Source: Hellea sp.
Lineage (GTDB): Bacteria > Pseudomonadota > Alphaproteobacteria > Caulobacterales > Maricaulaceae
DNA: 64,000 nucleotides
Direction: 5' to 3'
Assembly (NCBI GenBank): GCA_013002305.1
Contig: JABDKG010000040.1
Location: 140,205-204,204, forward strand
Part shown: piece after piece, positions 53,720 through 62,183 of the stretch
Layout of the letters: each line of letters opens with the position of its first letter
Position numbering within the stretch: the stretch's first letter is position 1
Notes under the pieces: generated by a model
What the model was told of the DNA's origin: nothing
Database searches by the model: none
What the model saw: the letters and a program-made list of their open reading frames with translations, nothing else
Made by a program: the position numbers and the translations under genes

Positions 53720-53779
53720 CCTATTGATAAGGTTTACCTCTTGCCCAAATCTGGTTAGGCGTGATCGGCGGGAGGATCG

Positions 53780-54283
53780 ATGAGCGAGCTGTTTAGGCAA
53801 GAAGTTATAGACCGGCAGACGTCGCGGCATTTGGGCGACGTGATATTGGCTGCTCCAAAAACGCTGTTTTTCTATTTTAGCTTAGTTCTTGCGCTCTTTA
53901 TCATCACGATTGGGATTTTGGGTTTTGGCAGTTACGCGGTGAGTGATGAGCTTTCCGGGTCTGTCAAAGCGGTCTTACCAAGCGGTGAGTATGAAGTGTC
54001 ATTGACCGGGAATCCGGACGCCCTTGCTGCAATTGAAACAGGTCAATCACTTTCTGTGAGCATAGCAAAAGGCAAACTTACCGGTTTCACTGTTGAGAAA
54101 GCCGGGCCCATCGTGACAATACCGGTTGACGGAGGAAAAATCTACGCCTCCACGATCCGGGTGAAGCCTCATATTGAACTTGAGCCACTTAACCTGGCCC
54201 AACATGTCGACATCGTCTTAAAAGTCAGACGCCGAACGGTGCGCTCATTAATTTTTGGTGACGCTATGGAAGGTCAGAAATGA
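53780..54283 (+). CDS. Short HlyD-like adaptor of the C39 ABC exporter
   Basis: A 167-residue inner-membrane protein. The first 30 residues (LFRQEVIDRQTSRHLGDVIL) and the following transmembrane helix (FFYFSLVLALFIITIGILGF, ~32-52) match the N-terminus of HlyD-family adaptors of the CvaA/RaxA type. The remaining ~115 residues form a beta-rich domain, ending DIVLKVRRRTVRSLIFGD, similar to the adaptor C-terminal end. Between them the long alpha-helical hairpin and most of the lipoyl domain of normal ~400-residue adaptors are absent. Coupled to the ABC exporter by a four-base overlap. Sequence-derived homology is moderate; the shortening is directly seen and is not due to a frameshift I can find. 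Confidence 0.65.
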   Translation: MSELFRQEVIDRQTSRHLGDVILAAPKTLFFYFSLVLALFIITIGILGFGSYAVSDELSGSVKAVLPSGEYEVSLTGNPDALAAIETGQSLSVSIAKGKLTGFTVEKAGPIVTIPVDGGKIYASTIRVKPHIELEPLNLAQHVDIVLKVRRRTVRSLIFGDAMEGQK

Positions 54284-56337
54284 CCGGCAAGCTCCCGCAA
54301 ATTTTCCAAACCGAAGCCACGGAGTGCGGCCTTGCCTGCCTGGCTATGATTGCCAACTATCACGGCCATCAGGTTGACCTTAACAGCCTTCGTCAGGATT
54401 TCGCCGTGTCAATGATGGGCGTGAGGTTAAGCGACATTATCGCTGCGGCCGAGCAACTCGATTTGGGATCAAGGCCTCTTAGGCTTGAAATAGAAGACCT
54501 TCCCAATCTCCAGCTGCCGGCAATATTGCACTGGGATTTGGATCATTTTGTGGTCCTTAAAAAAGTTAGAGGCAACAAGATTCATATTCATGACCCGGCG
54601 TTCGGCGCCCGCATATTATCGTTAAAAACAATATCGGACCATTTCACCGGGGTCGCGCTTGAACTGACGCCATTGGCAAGTTTTTCTGCTCAGACGCGCG
54701 CGCGAAAAATGCGAATTTGGGATCTCTGGGGCAAATTGGTTGGCCGGAAGCGGGCCTTATTTCAGCTGCTCATTCTGTCAATAATTTTGCAGGTTTTAGT
54801 TCTAGCGGCACCATTTTATCTACAGCTCGCCGTCGATCAGGGCATCGCCAATAATGACGATCAGTTTCTGCTGGTGATCGCGCTCGCTTTTGTCGCTTTT
54901 GCAATATTGCAAGTTCTGACCCGGCTTGTGCGGGATTTGAGCATATTGCATTTTGGTTACCAAATGTCGTTCCAGATGGTTTCCAATCTGTTTCGTCATT
55001 TAATGCATCTGCCGGCCGGGTTTTTTGAGCAACGTCATATGGGCGATATTCTCTCACGGATACGCTCTACCACGCCGATACAGACGGCAATGACCCAGAC
55101 CGTTGTTGCCACCATCATTGACGGGATCATGGCGGTAGTGACCGGAATAGTGATATTTCTCTATAGCCCGTTTCTGGCCTTGATCGTTCTAGTTTCAGTT
55201 CTGCTATTATTACTAATAGCGGTGATTTTCTATCCGGTGCTGCGCCGCGCTCAGGAGGAAATGATCATTAAAGAGGCGCACGAAAATACTCACAAAATCG
55301 AGTCTATTCGCGCCTCGACCGCCATCAAACTATTCTCGGCCCAAGCCCCGCGCCTGTCGACATGGCGCAATCTTTACGCGGATTATGTCAATGCCAGCCT
55401 GAAATACGGCAAATATGGTGTTTACCAGCAGGCGCTACAAAACGCGATTGTCTTAATACAAGCTGTGATCATTATTTATTTTGGTGCCAAGCTCATTCTT
55501 TCAGATAGCAGCGCTTTTACGATCGGTATGTTGTTCGCCTTTCTGGCTTACCGGCAAAGCTTTACGGACTCCGTGGTTTCGTTATTTAACAAATATATTG
55601 AGTTTCGGCTCTTGGGACTTCATCTCGACCGGATCGCAGATATCGCTCAGTCGGAAACTGAAAATACTTCACCGGCAATGAAAGGCTTGGACTATCAGGC
55701 GCTTGAAGGCGACATCGAAATAAATGGTCTGAGCTTTCGCTACTCTCCTAATGATCCCTATATTTTAAAGGATTTTGATCTTCAGATTAAAAGCGGTGAA
55801 TTTGTTGCTCTGACGGGACGATCGGGCGGGGGCAAGACCACTTTGCTAAAATTGATACTCGGACTCTACGAACTGGAAGCCGGGGAAATACTGATCGGAG
55901 GACACCGTTTGAACCCGGCCTTGCATCAAGCCTGGCGACAGCAAACAGGTGTGGTGATGCAAGATGACGCGCTGCTTTCCGGCACAATTGCCGAGAACAT
56001 ATCTTTTTTCGATCCGCAGATCGATATGAACAAAGTCGAAGAGGCCGCGCGGCTGGCGCAAATTCACGAGGAGATTACCGCCATGCCGATGAGCTACCTC
56101 TCTATGATCGGGGATATGGGCTCGGTCCTATCGGGCGGTCAGAAACAAAGAGTTCTTCTGGCCCGTGCTCTCTATAAAGATCCGAAAATCCTATTCCTTG
56201 ATGAAGGCACGGCCAATCTAGACCGCGAGACTGAGAAAATAATCGTCGATGTCGTCGAGGCTATGGACATGACCCGGGTCATCGTTGCCCACCGCGAAGA
56301 ATTTCTCAAGCGCGTCGATAAGACGGTAGAGATTTAG
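54280..56337 (+). CDS. Peptidase C39-domain ABC exporter (CvaB/RaxB type)
   Basis: A 685-residue bifunctional ABC exporter. The N-terminal C39 peptidase has the catalytic Cys in EATECGLACLAMIANYHG (~residue 16), His in DLDHFVVLKKV (~88) and Asp in HIHDPAFGARIL (~104). The membrane domain (~155-440) has about five to six helices. The ATPase has Walker A GRSGGGKTTLLKLIL (~509), signature LSGGQKQRVLLARALY (~614) and Walker B ILFLDEGTANLD. The ABC signature starts LSGGQ. Such proteins cleave double-glycine leader peptides and export bacteriocins or signals. I found no double-glycine peptide gene adjacent, nor a TolC gene. Confidence 0.9.
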   Translation: MTGKLPQIFQTEATECGLACLAMIANYHGHQVDLNSLRQDFAVSMMGVRLSDIIAAAEQLDLGSRPLRLEIEDLPNLQLPAILHWDLDHFVVLKKVRGNKIHIHDPAFGARILSLKTISDHFTGVALELTPLASFSAQTRARKMRIWDLWGKLVGRKRALFQLLILSIILQVLVLAAPFYLQLAVDQGIANNDDQFLLVIALAFVAFAILQVLTRLVRDLSILHFGYQMSFQMVSNLFRHLMHLPAGFFEQRHMGDILSRIRSTTPIQTAMTQTVVATIIDGIMAVVTGIVIFLYSPFLALIVLVSVLLLLLIAVIFYPVLRRAQEEMIIKEAHENTHKIESIRASTAIKLFSAQAPRLSTWRNLYADYVNASLKYGKYGVYQQALQNAIVLIQAVIIIYFGAKLILSDSSAFTIGMLFAFLAYRQSFTDSVVSLFNKYIEFRLLGLHLDRIADIAQSETENTSPAMKGLDYQALEGDIEINGLSFRYSPNDPYILKDFDLQIKSGEFVALTGRSGGGKTTLLKLILGLYELEAGEILIGGHRLNPALHQAWRQQTGVVMQDDALLSGTIAENISFFDPQIDMNKVEEAARLAQIHEEITAMPMSYLSMIGDMGSVLSGGQKQRVLLARALYKDPKILFLDEGTANLDRETEKIIVDVVEAMDMTRVIVAHREEFLKRVDKTVEI

Positions 56338-56346
56338 GCATAAAAA

Positions 56347-56372
56347 AACCGCCCTTCGTATAAAGAGCGGTT
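56347..56372. terminator. Bidirectional terminator
   Basis: AACCGC pairs with GCGGTT (56347-56352 with 56367-56372), with an inner CTT/AAG pairing. It is flanked by A-run (TAAAAAAA) on the left and TTCTTAATTC on the right, so it can terminate transcription from the exporter (plus) and from rplT (minus). It sits 9 bases after the exporter stop. Confidence 0.7.
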
Positions 56373-56396
56373 CTTAATTCTTATTGGCTAGAAAAT

Positions 56397-56774
56397 CTAA
56401 GCTTTAACCGTGTGCGGCTGGCTGTGGTTTTTCTTGGCGACTTCGGCCAGGGCGGCGAAGCTTTCCGGCTCATTGCCTGCCATGTCGGCGAGGACTTTAC
56501 GGTCAAGCTCGATACCGGCTTTTTTGAGGCCGTCCATGAAGCGTGAATATGTGAGGCCGTGAAGGCGAGCACCGGCGTTGATGCGCTGGATCCAAAGGGC
56601 GCGATATTGGCGCTTCTTCAGCTTACGACCGATATAGGCGTACTGACCGGCTTTTTCGACAGCCTGATTGGCAATACGGAATGTGTTTTTACGGCGGCCG
56701 CGGTAACCCTTGGCTGCATCGATGACTTTTTTGTGGCGGGCGTGTTTCGTAACGCCGCGTTTGACGCGAGACAT
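56397..56774 (-). CDS. rplT: 50S ribosomal protein L20
   Basis: A 125-residue L20. The basic N-terminus [20 protein letters not shown] is followed by the conserved [36 protein letters not shown] helix (seen as [20 protein letters not shown]), and [20 protein letters not shown]. It binds 23S rRNA domain I early in assembly. Downstream of rpmI by 35 bases; pheS, a common follower, is absent. Confidence 0.97.
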   Translation of the reverse strand: MSRVKRGVTKHARHKKVIDAAKGYRGRRKNTFRIANQAVEKAGQYAYIGRKLKKRQYRALWIQRINAGARLHGLTYSRFMDGLKKAGIELDRKVLADMAGNEPESFAALAEVAKKNHSQPHTVKA

Positions 56775-56809
56775 AGTCTACTCCAAATCTGATTTTATAT
56801 TAAAATAGG

Positions 56810-57010
56810 TTAGCCGTTGGGCAGGAATGATTTTTTGATGCGCTTAGCATCGCAATTTTTGAGCACTTTTGTGCCGCGCAGATTCCGAATTTGATCGTTA
56901 CTGCGTTTGATCATCCCGTGTTGTTTTCCGGACTGTCCGGCTTTAACTTTGCCGCTGGCTGTCAGTTTGAAGCGTTTTTTGGCACCTGACTTGGTTTTCA
57001 TTTTTGGCAT
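56810..57010 (-). CDS. rpmI: 50S ribosomal protein L35
   Basis: A 66-residue L35: [20 protein letters not shown] is the family N-terminus and the rest ([33 protein letters not shown]) matches. ATG 57010 has AGGAGACCGAA upstream. It precedes rplT. infC, usually adjacent upstream, lies 3.4 kb away beyond carbohydrate-related genes. Confidence 0.96.
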   Translation of the reverse strand: MPKMKTKSGAKKRFKLTASGKVKAGQSGKQHGMIKRSNDQIRNLRGTKVLKNCDAKRIKKSFLPNG

Positions 57011-57204
57011 TTCGGTCTCCTAATAATGGGCGTTGCTTCAAACCAATAAAGCGTCGCCAGCCTTTTGAGCATTCAGGCATGCCTTTGGCCTGATATGCTG
57101 CTCCCATAGCGGGTGAGGGGCTTATAGCGGCAGATTTAAGAGAATCAAGCCCGAACTTGATCATAAAACTCTTGACCGATAGATTAGCAGCGTAGGAGAG
57201 TTTT

Positions 57205-57582
57205 ATGCTTAAATTGTTTAATGGCGGTAACGGAATATTTTATTTGCTCTGGGGGATTTGGGGTACAATAAGACCCAAAGACAGTGCAAAACTCATGGGG
57301 TGGGACCATAATTCGCTTCTGGGATTAAATGAGCTTCGCGCCACCTGGGCAGCATTTGCGGCCCTCGGGCTAGGAATTTTATGGAGTATTTATCGCAATC
57401 TTGATCAAAGGCCGATAACGGCGGCACTTGTCTTGGCCACAGGCGGGCTATTTGTCGGCCGGGCCATCTCTATTGCGATCGACAAGTCGGGATCTGGAAG
57501 AACCTATATGGAACTCGGCGTAGAATTATTGGTAGTCCTTCTGGGATTATACCTTCTAAAAAGCATGCGCCGCACTTCATAA
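57205..57582 (+). CDS. DUF4345-like membrane protein
   Basis: A 125-residue membrane protein with four hydrophobic segments (GGNGIFYLLWGIWGTI; AFAALGLGILWSIY; ALVLATGGLFVGRAISIAI; LGVELLVVLLGLYLL). The order and the LGLNELRATWAAFAALGLG segment match the DUF4345 family; function unknown. ATG 57205 follows AGGAGAG at four bases. The next gene starts one base after its stop, so they are cotranscribed. Confidence 0.75.
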   Translation: MLKLFNGGNGIFYLLWGIWGTIRPKDSAKLMGWDHNSLLGLNELRATWAAFAALGLGILWSIYRNLDQRPITAALVLATGGLFVGRAISIAIDKSGSGRTYMELGVELLVVLLGLYLLKSMRRTS

Positions 57583-57583
57583 T

Positions 57584-58354
57584 ATGCTGGGCAGAGTTAC
57601 GACCGCGATTGCTTTTATATTGGCGAGCTGTTTTGCGCCGAGTGAGGTCAAGGCGTCAAATTCTTACGTCTTAGGGGAATATGACTTTCAAGTTTCCTTA
57701 AGCGAACTGGTCGGCGAGAAAACCGATTTTCGGTTTTCGGAATATTTCGAGCAAGAGGAGACGCTGAACTGGCATATTTATGTCCCGGCAGACTATGATC
57801 CGACCGATCCGTCCGGCCTTATGGTTTTCATCAATCCCCTAAAATCCGATTATATGCCGCCCAAATGGAAACGTGTATTTGATGATCACAATATGATTTA
57901 TATTAGCGCCACGGGCGCCGGAAACTTCGTCCCGGTCGGACGGCGTATGGCCAATTCAATATTTGCCGTCACTATCATCCAGAAACTTTATGTCATAGAT
58001 CCAAATGTCAAAATTATATCGGGATTTTCGGGCGGCGCGCGCACTAGCTGCATCATCCTTGAAAACCTCCCTGGCGTTTTTAATGGGGCCTTGGTTATGG
58101 GCGGCGGGCTACCTTGGAGCGAAAGTACCGAGACGCTGAAAAAAACACTTGGCGCCGGCGCCTATGTGTTTCTGACGGGAACCAAAGATTCTGCAGAGCA
58201 GGAAACGCGGCAGACCTATTGGCAATATAGAAATGCTGGAGTTGACAATATCAAACTGATTTCTGTCAAAAATCTTGGCCATGATTTTGCCGGTGAAAAA
58301 GAGCTGTCCGAAGCGCTGGAATTTCTGACAGGGTCGCTCAGACCCGCTGATTAA
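57584..58354 (+). CDS. Secreted alpha/beta hydrolase (esterase-like)
   Basis: A 256-residue protein with a signal peptide (residues ~1-25, EVKASN). The nucleophile elbow is ISGFSGGARTSCII (Ser in GFSGGAR, ~147), and the final histidine is probably in VKNLGHDFAG (~234). The core resembles secreted poly-hydroxyalkanoate depolymerase/feruloyl esterase-like hydrolases. With the GH9 enzyme encoded convergently next to it, action on plant or algal polysaccharide esters is plausible but not shown. Confidence 0.7.
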   Translation: MLGRVTTAIAFILASCFAPSEVKASNSYVLGEYDFQVSLSELVGEKTDFRFSEYFEQEETLNWHIYVPADYDPTDPSGLMVFINPLKSDYMPPKWKRVFDDHNMIYISATGAGNFVPVGRRMANSIFAVTIIQKLYVIDPNVKIISGFSGGARTSCIILENLPGVFNGALVMGGGLPWSESTETLKKTLGAGAYVFLTGTKDSAEQETRQTYWQYRNAGVDNIKLISVKNLGHDFAGEKELSEALEFLTGSLRPAD

Positions 58355-60333
58355 TTATTGCAGCGAGCTTTGTCGTCAAGCCAATGGGCCGTCCAGACTA
58401 GACCGGCATTATAACTGATCGTCACCTCGTTAAATGTGTAAGCCTCATAATCATCTATCCAGCAGGTTTGGGCTCGGCATGTTCCGTCGAGCTGACGAGA
58501 TATGGGATCAACCATCGCTGTATTATTTGGGCCGCCTGAAAGAACACCCGGTGGAGGCGAGGGCCGCGCTATATCTATCGAGTTTGACCAAAAGCGGTGA
58601 TGCGGGTTTTCCATCGCCTGATCGCCGTAACCGGTAATATAAGATTGGCCCAGAGGATTATTGCCGAGCAGGTAATTCATTACGCCGAGCACTTCATCTT
58701 GATAATCATTATTTGGCGAAATATCGCTGGTCGTAGCCAGTAGGATCGCGCGCAATAAAAGATTAGAATTTGAGCCCCAGTAATAATTGCTGTCATCGTC
58801 CGGAACGTTGAAACCCGTATCATTCGATTGCCGCTGATAAAAATTTGATATGGTAACAAGGTTGCCGACAATCTCGGTTTCAACATCGGCCGGTATATTA
58901 TGGGCAGAATGTTTGATCTGGGTCGCGAGGCTGAGCATTCCTAAAGCTTCAGTGTCGCGCCAACTTGGCTGTGTTCGGCCGCTTAAATAATAGCCGCCGA
59001 GTGTATAGGACAGAACATCATTCAAATAAGAAATATCCTGCGTCGTGATATAAAGCTCGGTTGCGGCCCAGCTAAATTCATCTGTGACAATCACATCTTC
59101 ATAGGGTCCGCCGCCGTCAAAATTATCATATGCATACGCATCAGGCGTTGCCTGCGCGGCGCTATATGCCGTAATGGCGGCCGCTAAACAGCGATCAGCA
59201 AAGACGGAATCGATATGACGCCATATCCGGGCGCACTGCGCGCCGGTCGCGGCCAAATGCAGGGACGCTGCTGTGCTTGGCGGAAAAAAATACCAGGTTT
59301 GGATATCATCTGCGGGCGCGGCGCTATCGGCTGGCCAGCTTTCGCCGTGAGCTTTGTGGTGGACCATTCCAGATGCGTCTTGGGCGGTAATAGTTAAATT
59401 TGCGCCCGGACTTTGATCGCCCAAAGCCATACCGACGGGCGCTGTATCAATGACTTGCAAGCTTAGCAAAAGCTCCATGCCGATGCGGGCTTCATTAAGA
59501 ATATCGTGCAGTCCATCTGCGCTTTCCGGAATATTGAGGTCGGCCGCGGCGCCGTTCATAAGACTGCACTGACCGGATTGTGCCTCCATGGATTCAAACA
59601 GGTTTTGAAGCGCCCAGACTGTGACGCCCGTATTGATAGCATATAGTCCGTAATCGCCCGCATCATACCAACCACCTTCAAGGCTCTGTGAGTAATTGCA
59701 GGCGGGCCATACATTGCCCTCTAAATCGGCGCCGCTAAAACAGCTCAGCGACAGATTATCATGCCCGGATTGCCGGGTAAGAGACGGAACCTGAAGCCGC
59801 GTATAAGGCTCGCTGACTGAAGATCCGGCGCGGTTATAATAAAAATATTTGGCCGCGTCATTGGCAATTCGGCGAAAAGGTCTATTGGCGATATTAAAAG
59901 CATGGCTTTCGCCGCCACCAACTTCAAGCCGAACATCTGGCGCGACGCGGGCATAGTTTGAGAAATCGATATGGTGAACATTAAGCCCTGAGAGCGGGCT
60001 TGGGCCAAATGGCATTGTCTGCCCAGAGGCATAAAGACGATCAGCGCTATCGAGCAATTGCCATGTCAGCGGAACGTTAGAATCGCTAATGAGGGTTGCG
60101 AGCTTCTGACCCTGTGTTTGATAGCCATGCTGATTGACAAGAATATCACCGTTTTGGGCGAGGGTAATTGTCGGGCCTATCGTGCCGCCGCCGCTTCCTC
60201 CGCCATTACCGCTGCCGCCATTACCGCCATTGATTATCGGCGCCGGGTTAGATGATGATCCACCGCCGCAATTGCCGAGCATCATTATCGAGCCGGCAAA
60301 TACCGAAATTTTGAGTAAATCTGAATAGCGCAT
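58351..60333 (-). CDS. Glycoside hydrolase family 9 (endoglucanase-type) lipoprotein
   Basis: A 660-residue secreted lipoprotein. The lipobox is MMLGNC (Cys near residue 22), followed by a Gly/Ser/Asn-rich spacer (~23-50). A CelD-N-type Ig-like domain covers ~55-155 (QHGYQTQGQKLATL), and the GH9 catalytic domain follows. Its nucleophile motif is GGWYDAGDYGLYAINTG (~residue 222), the substrate-binding histidine region is NPHHRFWS (~585), and the acid Glu is in DYEAYTFNEVTISYNAGLVW near the C-terminus. All typical catalytic residues are present. It would hydrolyse beta-1,4-glucans at the cell surface. Overlaps the convergent esterase-like gene by four bases. Confidence 0.88.
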   Translation of the reverse strand: MRYSDLLKISVFAGSIMMLGNCGGGSSSNPAPIINGGNGGSGNGGGSGGGTIGPTITLAQNGDILVNQHGYQTQGQKLATLISDSNVPLTWQLLDSADRLYASGQTMPFGPSPLSGLNVHHIDFSNYARVAPDVRLEVGGGESHAFNIANRPFRRIANDAAKYFYYNRAGSSVSEPYTRLQVPSLTRQSGHDNLSLSCFSGADLEGNVWPACNYSQSLEGGWYDAGDYGLYAINTGVTVWALQNLFESMEAQSGQCSLMNGAAADLNIPESADGLHDILNEARIGMELLLSLQVIDTAPVGMALGDQSPGANLTITAQDASGMVHHKAHGESWPADSAAPADDIQTWYFFPPSTAASLHLAATGAQCARIWRHIDSVFADRCLAAAITAYSAAQATPDAYAYDNFDGGGPYEDVIVTDEFSWAATELYITTQDISYLNDVLSYTLGGYYLSGRTQPSWRDTEALGMLSLATQIKHSAHNIPADVETEIVGNLVTISNFYQRQSNDTGFNVPDDDSNYYWGSNSNLLLRAILLATTSDISPNNDYQDEVLGVMNYLLGNNPLGQSYITGYGDQAMENPHHRFWSNSIDIARPSPPPGVLSGGPNNTAMVDPISRQLDGTCRAQTCWIDDYEAYTFNEVTISYNAGLVWTAHWLDDKARCNN

Positions 60334-60411
60334 CTAAAATCTGAGCCCCGGAAGCTGGAAAGATCAGATTTAGTCGCAAGTTTCATGCCATGACGGCTAT
60401 TGCATTTTGGA

Positions 60412-60954
60412 TTATTTTGGCGCGAGCACCATGGTCATTAACCGGCCTTCGGTTTTGGGTTCAAACTCAACCTTAGCAATTTCCGCAAAATCTTCTTTAA
60501 CGCGAGCCAAAAGATCGGTTCCGCGGTCCATATGAGCCATTTCGCGCCCCCGAAAACGGATGGTAACTTTGACTTTGTCGCCGCGATCAAAGAACTTGGT
60601 CATAGCACGGGTTTTAACCTCATAATCATGCGTATCGATATTCGGGCGCATCTTGATCTCTTTGAGGTCTTGCGTGCGTTGGCTCTTACGGGCAGCTGCT
60701 TTTTTCTTTTGCTGCTCAAACCGGAGTTTTCCGTAGTCGAGAATTTTCACGACTGGTGCGTCAGGATTGGGCGCTACTTCTACCAAATCGAGACCCGCCG
60801 CGCGTGCAGCGGCCAAGGCTTCGTCAATTGGGACGACACCCTTTTTTTCACCAGTTTCTGTAATTAGGAGGACTTTGGAAGCGTCTATATCCCCATTAAT
60901 TCGAGGGCCCTTGGGCTTTTTCGAGGGCGGGGCTGCGTATGGTCGTCTTGCTAT
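60412..60954 (-). CDS. infC: Translation initiation factor IF-3, apparent ATA start
   Basis: A 180-residue IF-3. The N-terminal domain reads [20 protein letters not shown] (~residues 14-33), and the C-terminal domain contains [20 protein letters not shown] and [17 protein letters not shown]. No ATG, GTG or TTG precedes a TTG at 60816, which would delete a third of the protein. Upstream in frame the only good candidate is ATA at 60954, preceded eight bases earlier by a perfect AAGGAG (60963-60968). IF-3 genes of many bacteria use rare starts (AUU, AUC, AUA), because IF-3 itself discriminates against non-canonical starts and so controls its own synthesis. The start choice is strong inference. 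Confidence 0.85.
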   Translation of the reverse strand: MARRPYAAPPSKKPKGPRINGDIDASKVLLITETGEKKGVVPIDEALAAARAAGLDLVEVAPNPDAPVVKILDYGKLRFEQQKKKAAARKSQRTQDLKEIKMRPNIDTHDYEVKTRAMTKFFDRGDKVKVTIRFRGREMAHMDRGTDLLARVKEDFAEIAKVEFEPKTEGRLMTMVLAPK

Positions 60955-60968
60955 ACCAAAATCTCCTT
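60952..60968 (-). promoter_or_regulatory. infC: infC translation start: AAGGAG plus ATA codon
   Basis: On the minus strand AAGGAG is followed by eight bases (ATTTTGGT) and ATA. A strong Shine-Dalgarno coupled to a rare start codon is the known arrangement for IF-3 autoregulation. Confidence 0.65.
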
Positions 60969-61063
60969 GGGTTGTTGAAAGCGACCAGAATATGGGCAGA
61001 AGATTACGTTATTTCAAGGGTTTTGGACTCGGAATCGCAAATTTCTTCCAATATGTGGCGAAT

Positions 61064-62170
61064 TTACATCAATAATTCAGAATAGACTTCCAATGTTTTA
61101 GTCTGAAGCTGTTTTTTGGAATATTTTTGGCGGACATGATCGCGGGCAAATTTGGGGTCATAGGCAGGCCAGTTCAGGCCCCGTTTTATCGCATGGGCCA
61201 ACAATAGATTATCGTTGGGATCTACCAGAAAACCGGTTTTTTCTGATATGATTGTCTCCATGGGCCCGCCATGATTACTGGCGATAACTGGGCGCCCCAT
61301 GGCCTGAGCTTCTGTCACAACACGTCCAAAGGCTTCGGGTTTGATTGAGGGCGCTATCACAATGTCGGCCGCCATCAAGGCGAGCGGTACATTGCTAAAA
61401 TGTCCGGGCATTACGATTTGCTGAACTATACCTAAATTCGCGGCGAGTTTTTTTATTTCCGCCTGATATGCAGTTCGATCCTGCGCGTCGCCCAGCAATA
61501 TTAATTTACACGCTATTGGAAGTGCGGCTAGCGCCCGAATCGCGACAAGCTGTCCCTTCCATCTTGTCAGCCGGCCAGGCAATAAAATTGCCTTTTCATC
61601 CGTCCCCACATCCCAGGAATTTCGAAGCTTTTTGATATCCTCCGGATATACGGTTTTTGGGTCAAAGAGGGCCATATCCACACCTCGCGGAATGACTCGG
61701 ATTTTTCCCGGATCAAGCCTATGTTCCTTTATGATGTGGGATTTAGTATATTCGGAGTTTGCGATTACAAGATCGCCTTTGGCCATAATGGCATTATAGT
61801 GGCGTTTTAGCCGTGAACTCGCATTATATATGCCGTGATAGGTCGTCACAAAGGGGCGACCGGCGGCGCGAGCAGCGGCGTATGCTGGCCAGGCGGGCGC
61901 GCGAGACCGAGCGTGAATCAGATCAATTTTCTCATCTTTGATGATTTTGATTAGGGCTTTTTTATGGGCGGAATATTTCAAAGGGTTCTTGCTGCCAATA
62001 TTTAGGCAATGAAGTTTGGCGCCTAATTCCACAAATTCCGGCTCAAGCCGACCCCCCTGACTGCAAATATGGGGTGTAAAACCTTGCTTGAACAAAGCTT
62101 CAGCGATTTCTAGGGTTGTGCGCTCGACACCCCCTGAATTAAGTTCTGGCACAATTTGAAGAATGTTCAC
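61064..62170 (-). CDS. Glycosyltransferase family 4
   Basis: A 368-residue GT4 (GT-B fold) enzyme. It opens NILQIVPELNSGGVERTTLE, the typical N-terminus of alphaproteobacterial cell-surface glycosyltransferases. The donor-binding domain includes ILLPGRLTRWKGQLVAIRAL (~190) and the EAFGRVVTEAQAMGRPVIAS segment (~280, E-x7-E motif). It transfers sugars, probably to lipopolysaccharide or capsule. GTG 62170 is the likely start; GTG 62194 would overlap the divergent hydrolase. It stands alone. Confidence 0.88.
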   Translation of the reverse strand: MNILQIVPELNSGGVERTTLEIAEALFKQGFTPHICSQGGRLEPEFVELGAKLHCLNIGSKNPLKYSAHKKALIKIIKDEKIDLIHARSRAPAWPAYAAARAAGRPFVTTYHGIYNASSRLKRHYNAIMAKGDLVIANSEYTKSHIIKEHRLDPGKIRVIPRGVDMALFDPKTVYPEDIKKLRNSWDVGTDEKAILLPGRLTRWKGQLVAIRALAALPIACKLILLGDAQDRTAYQAEIKKLAANLGIVQQIVMPGHFSNVPLALMAADIVIAPSIKPEAFGRVVTEAQAMGRPVIASNHGGPMETIISEKTGFLVDPNDNLLLAHAIKRGLNWPAYDPKFARDHVRQKYSKKQLQTKTLEVYSELLM

Positions 62171-62183
62171 GAACCAAAGCCCT

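Noticed and set aside
57011..57204. Possible L35/L20 autoregulatory leader upstream of rpmI
   Set aside because: A GGCATGCC palindrome and small hairpins are present, but I cannot match a known leader structure.
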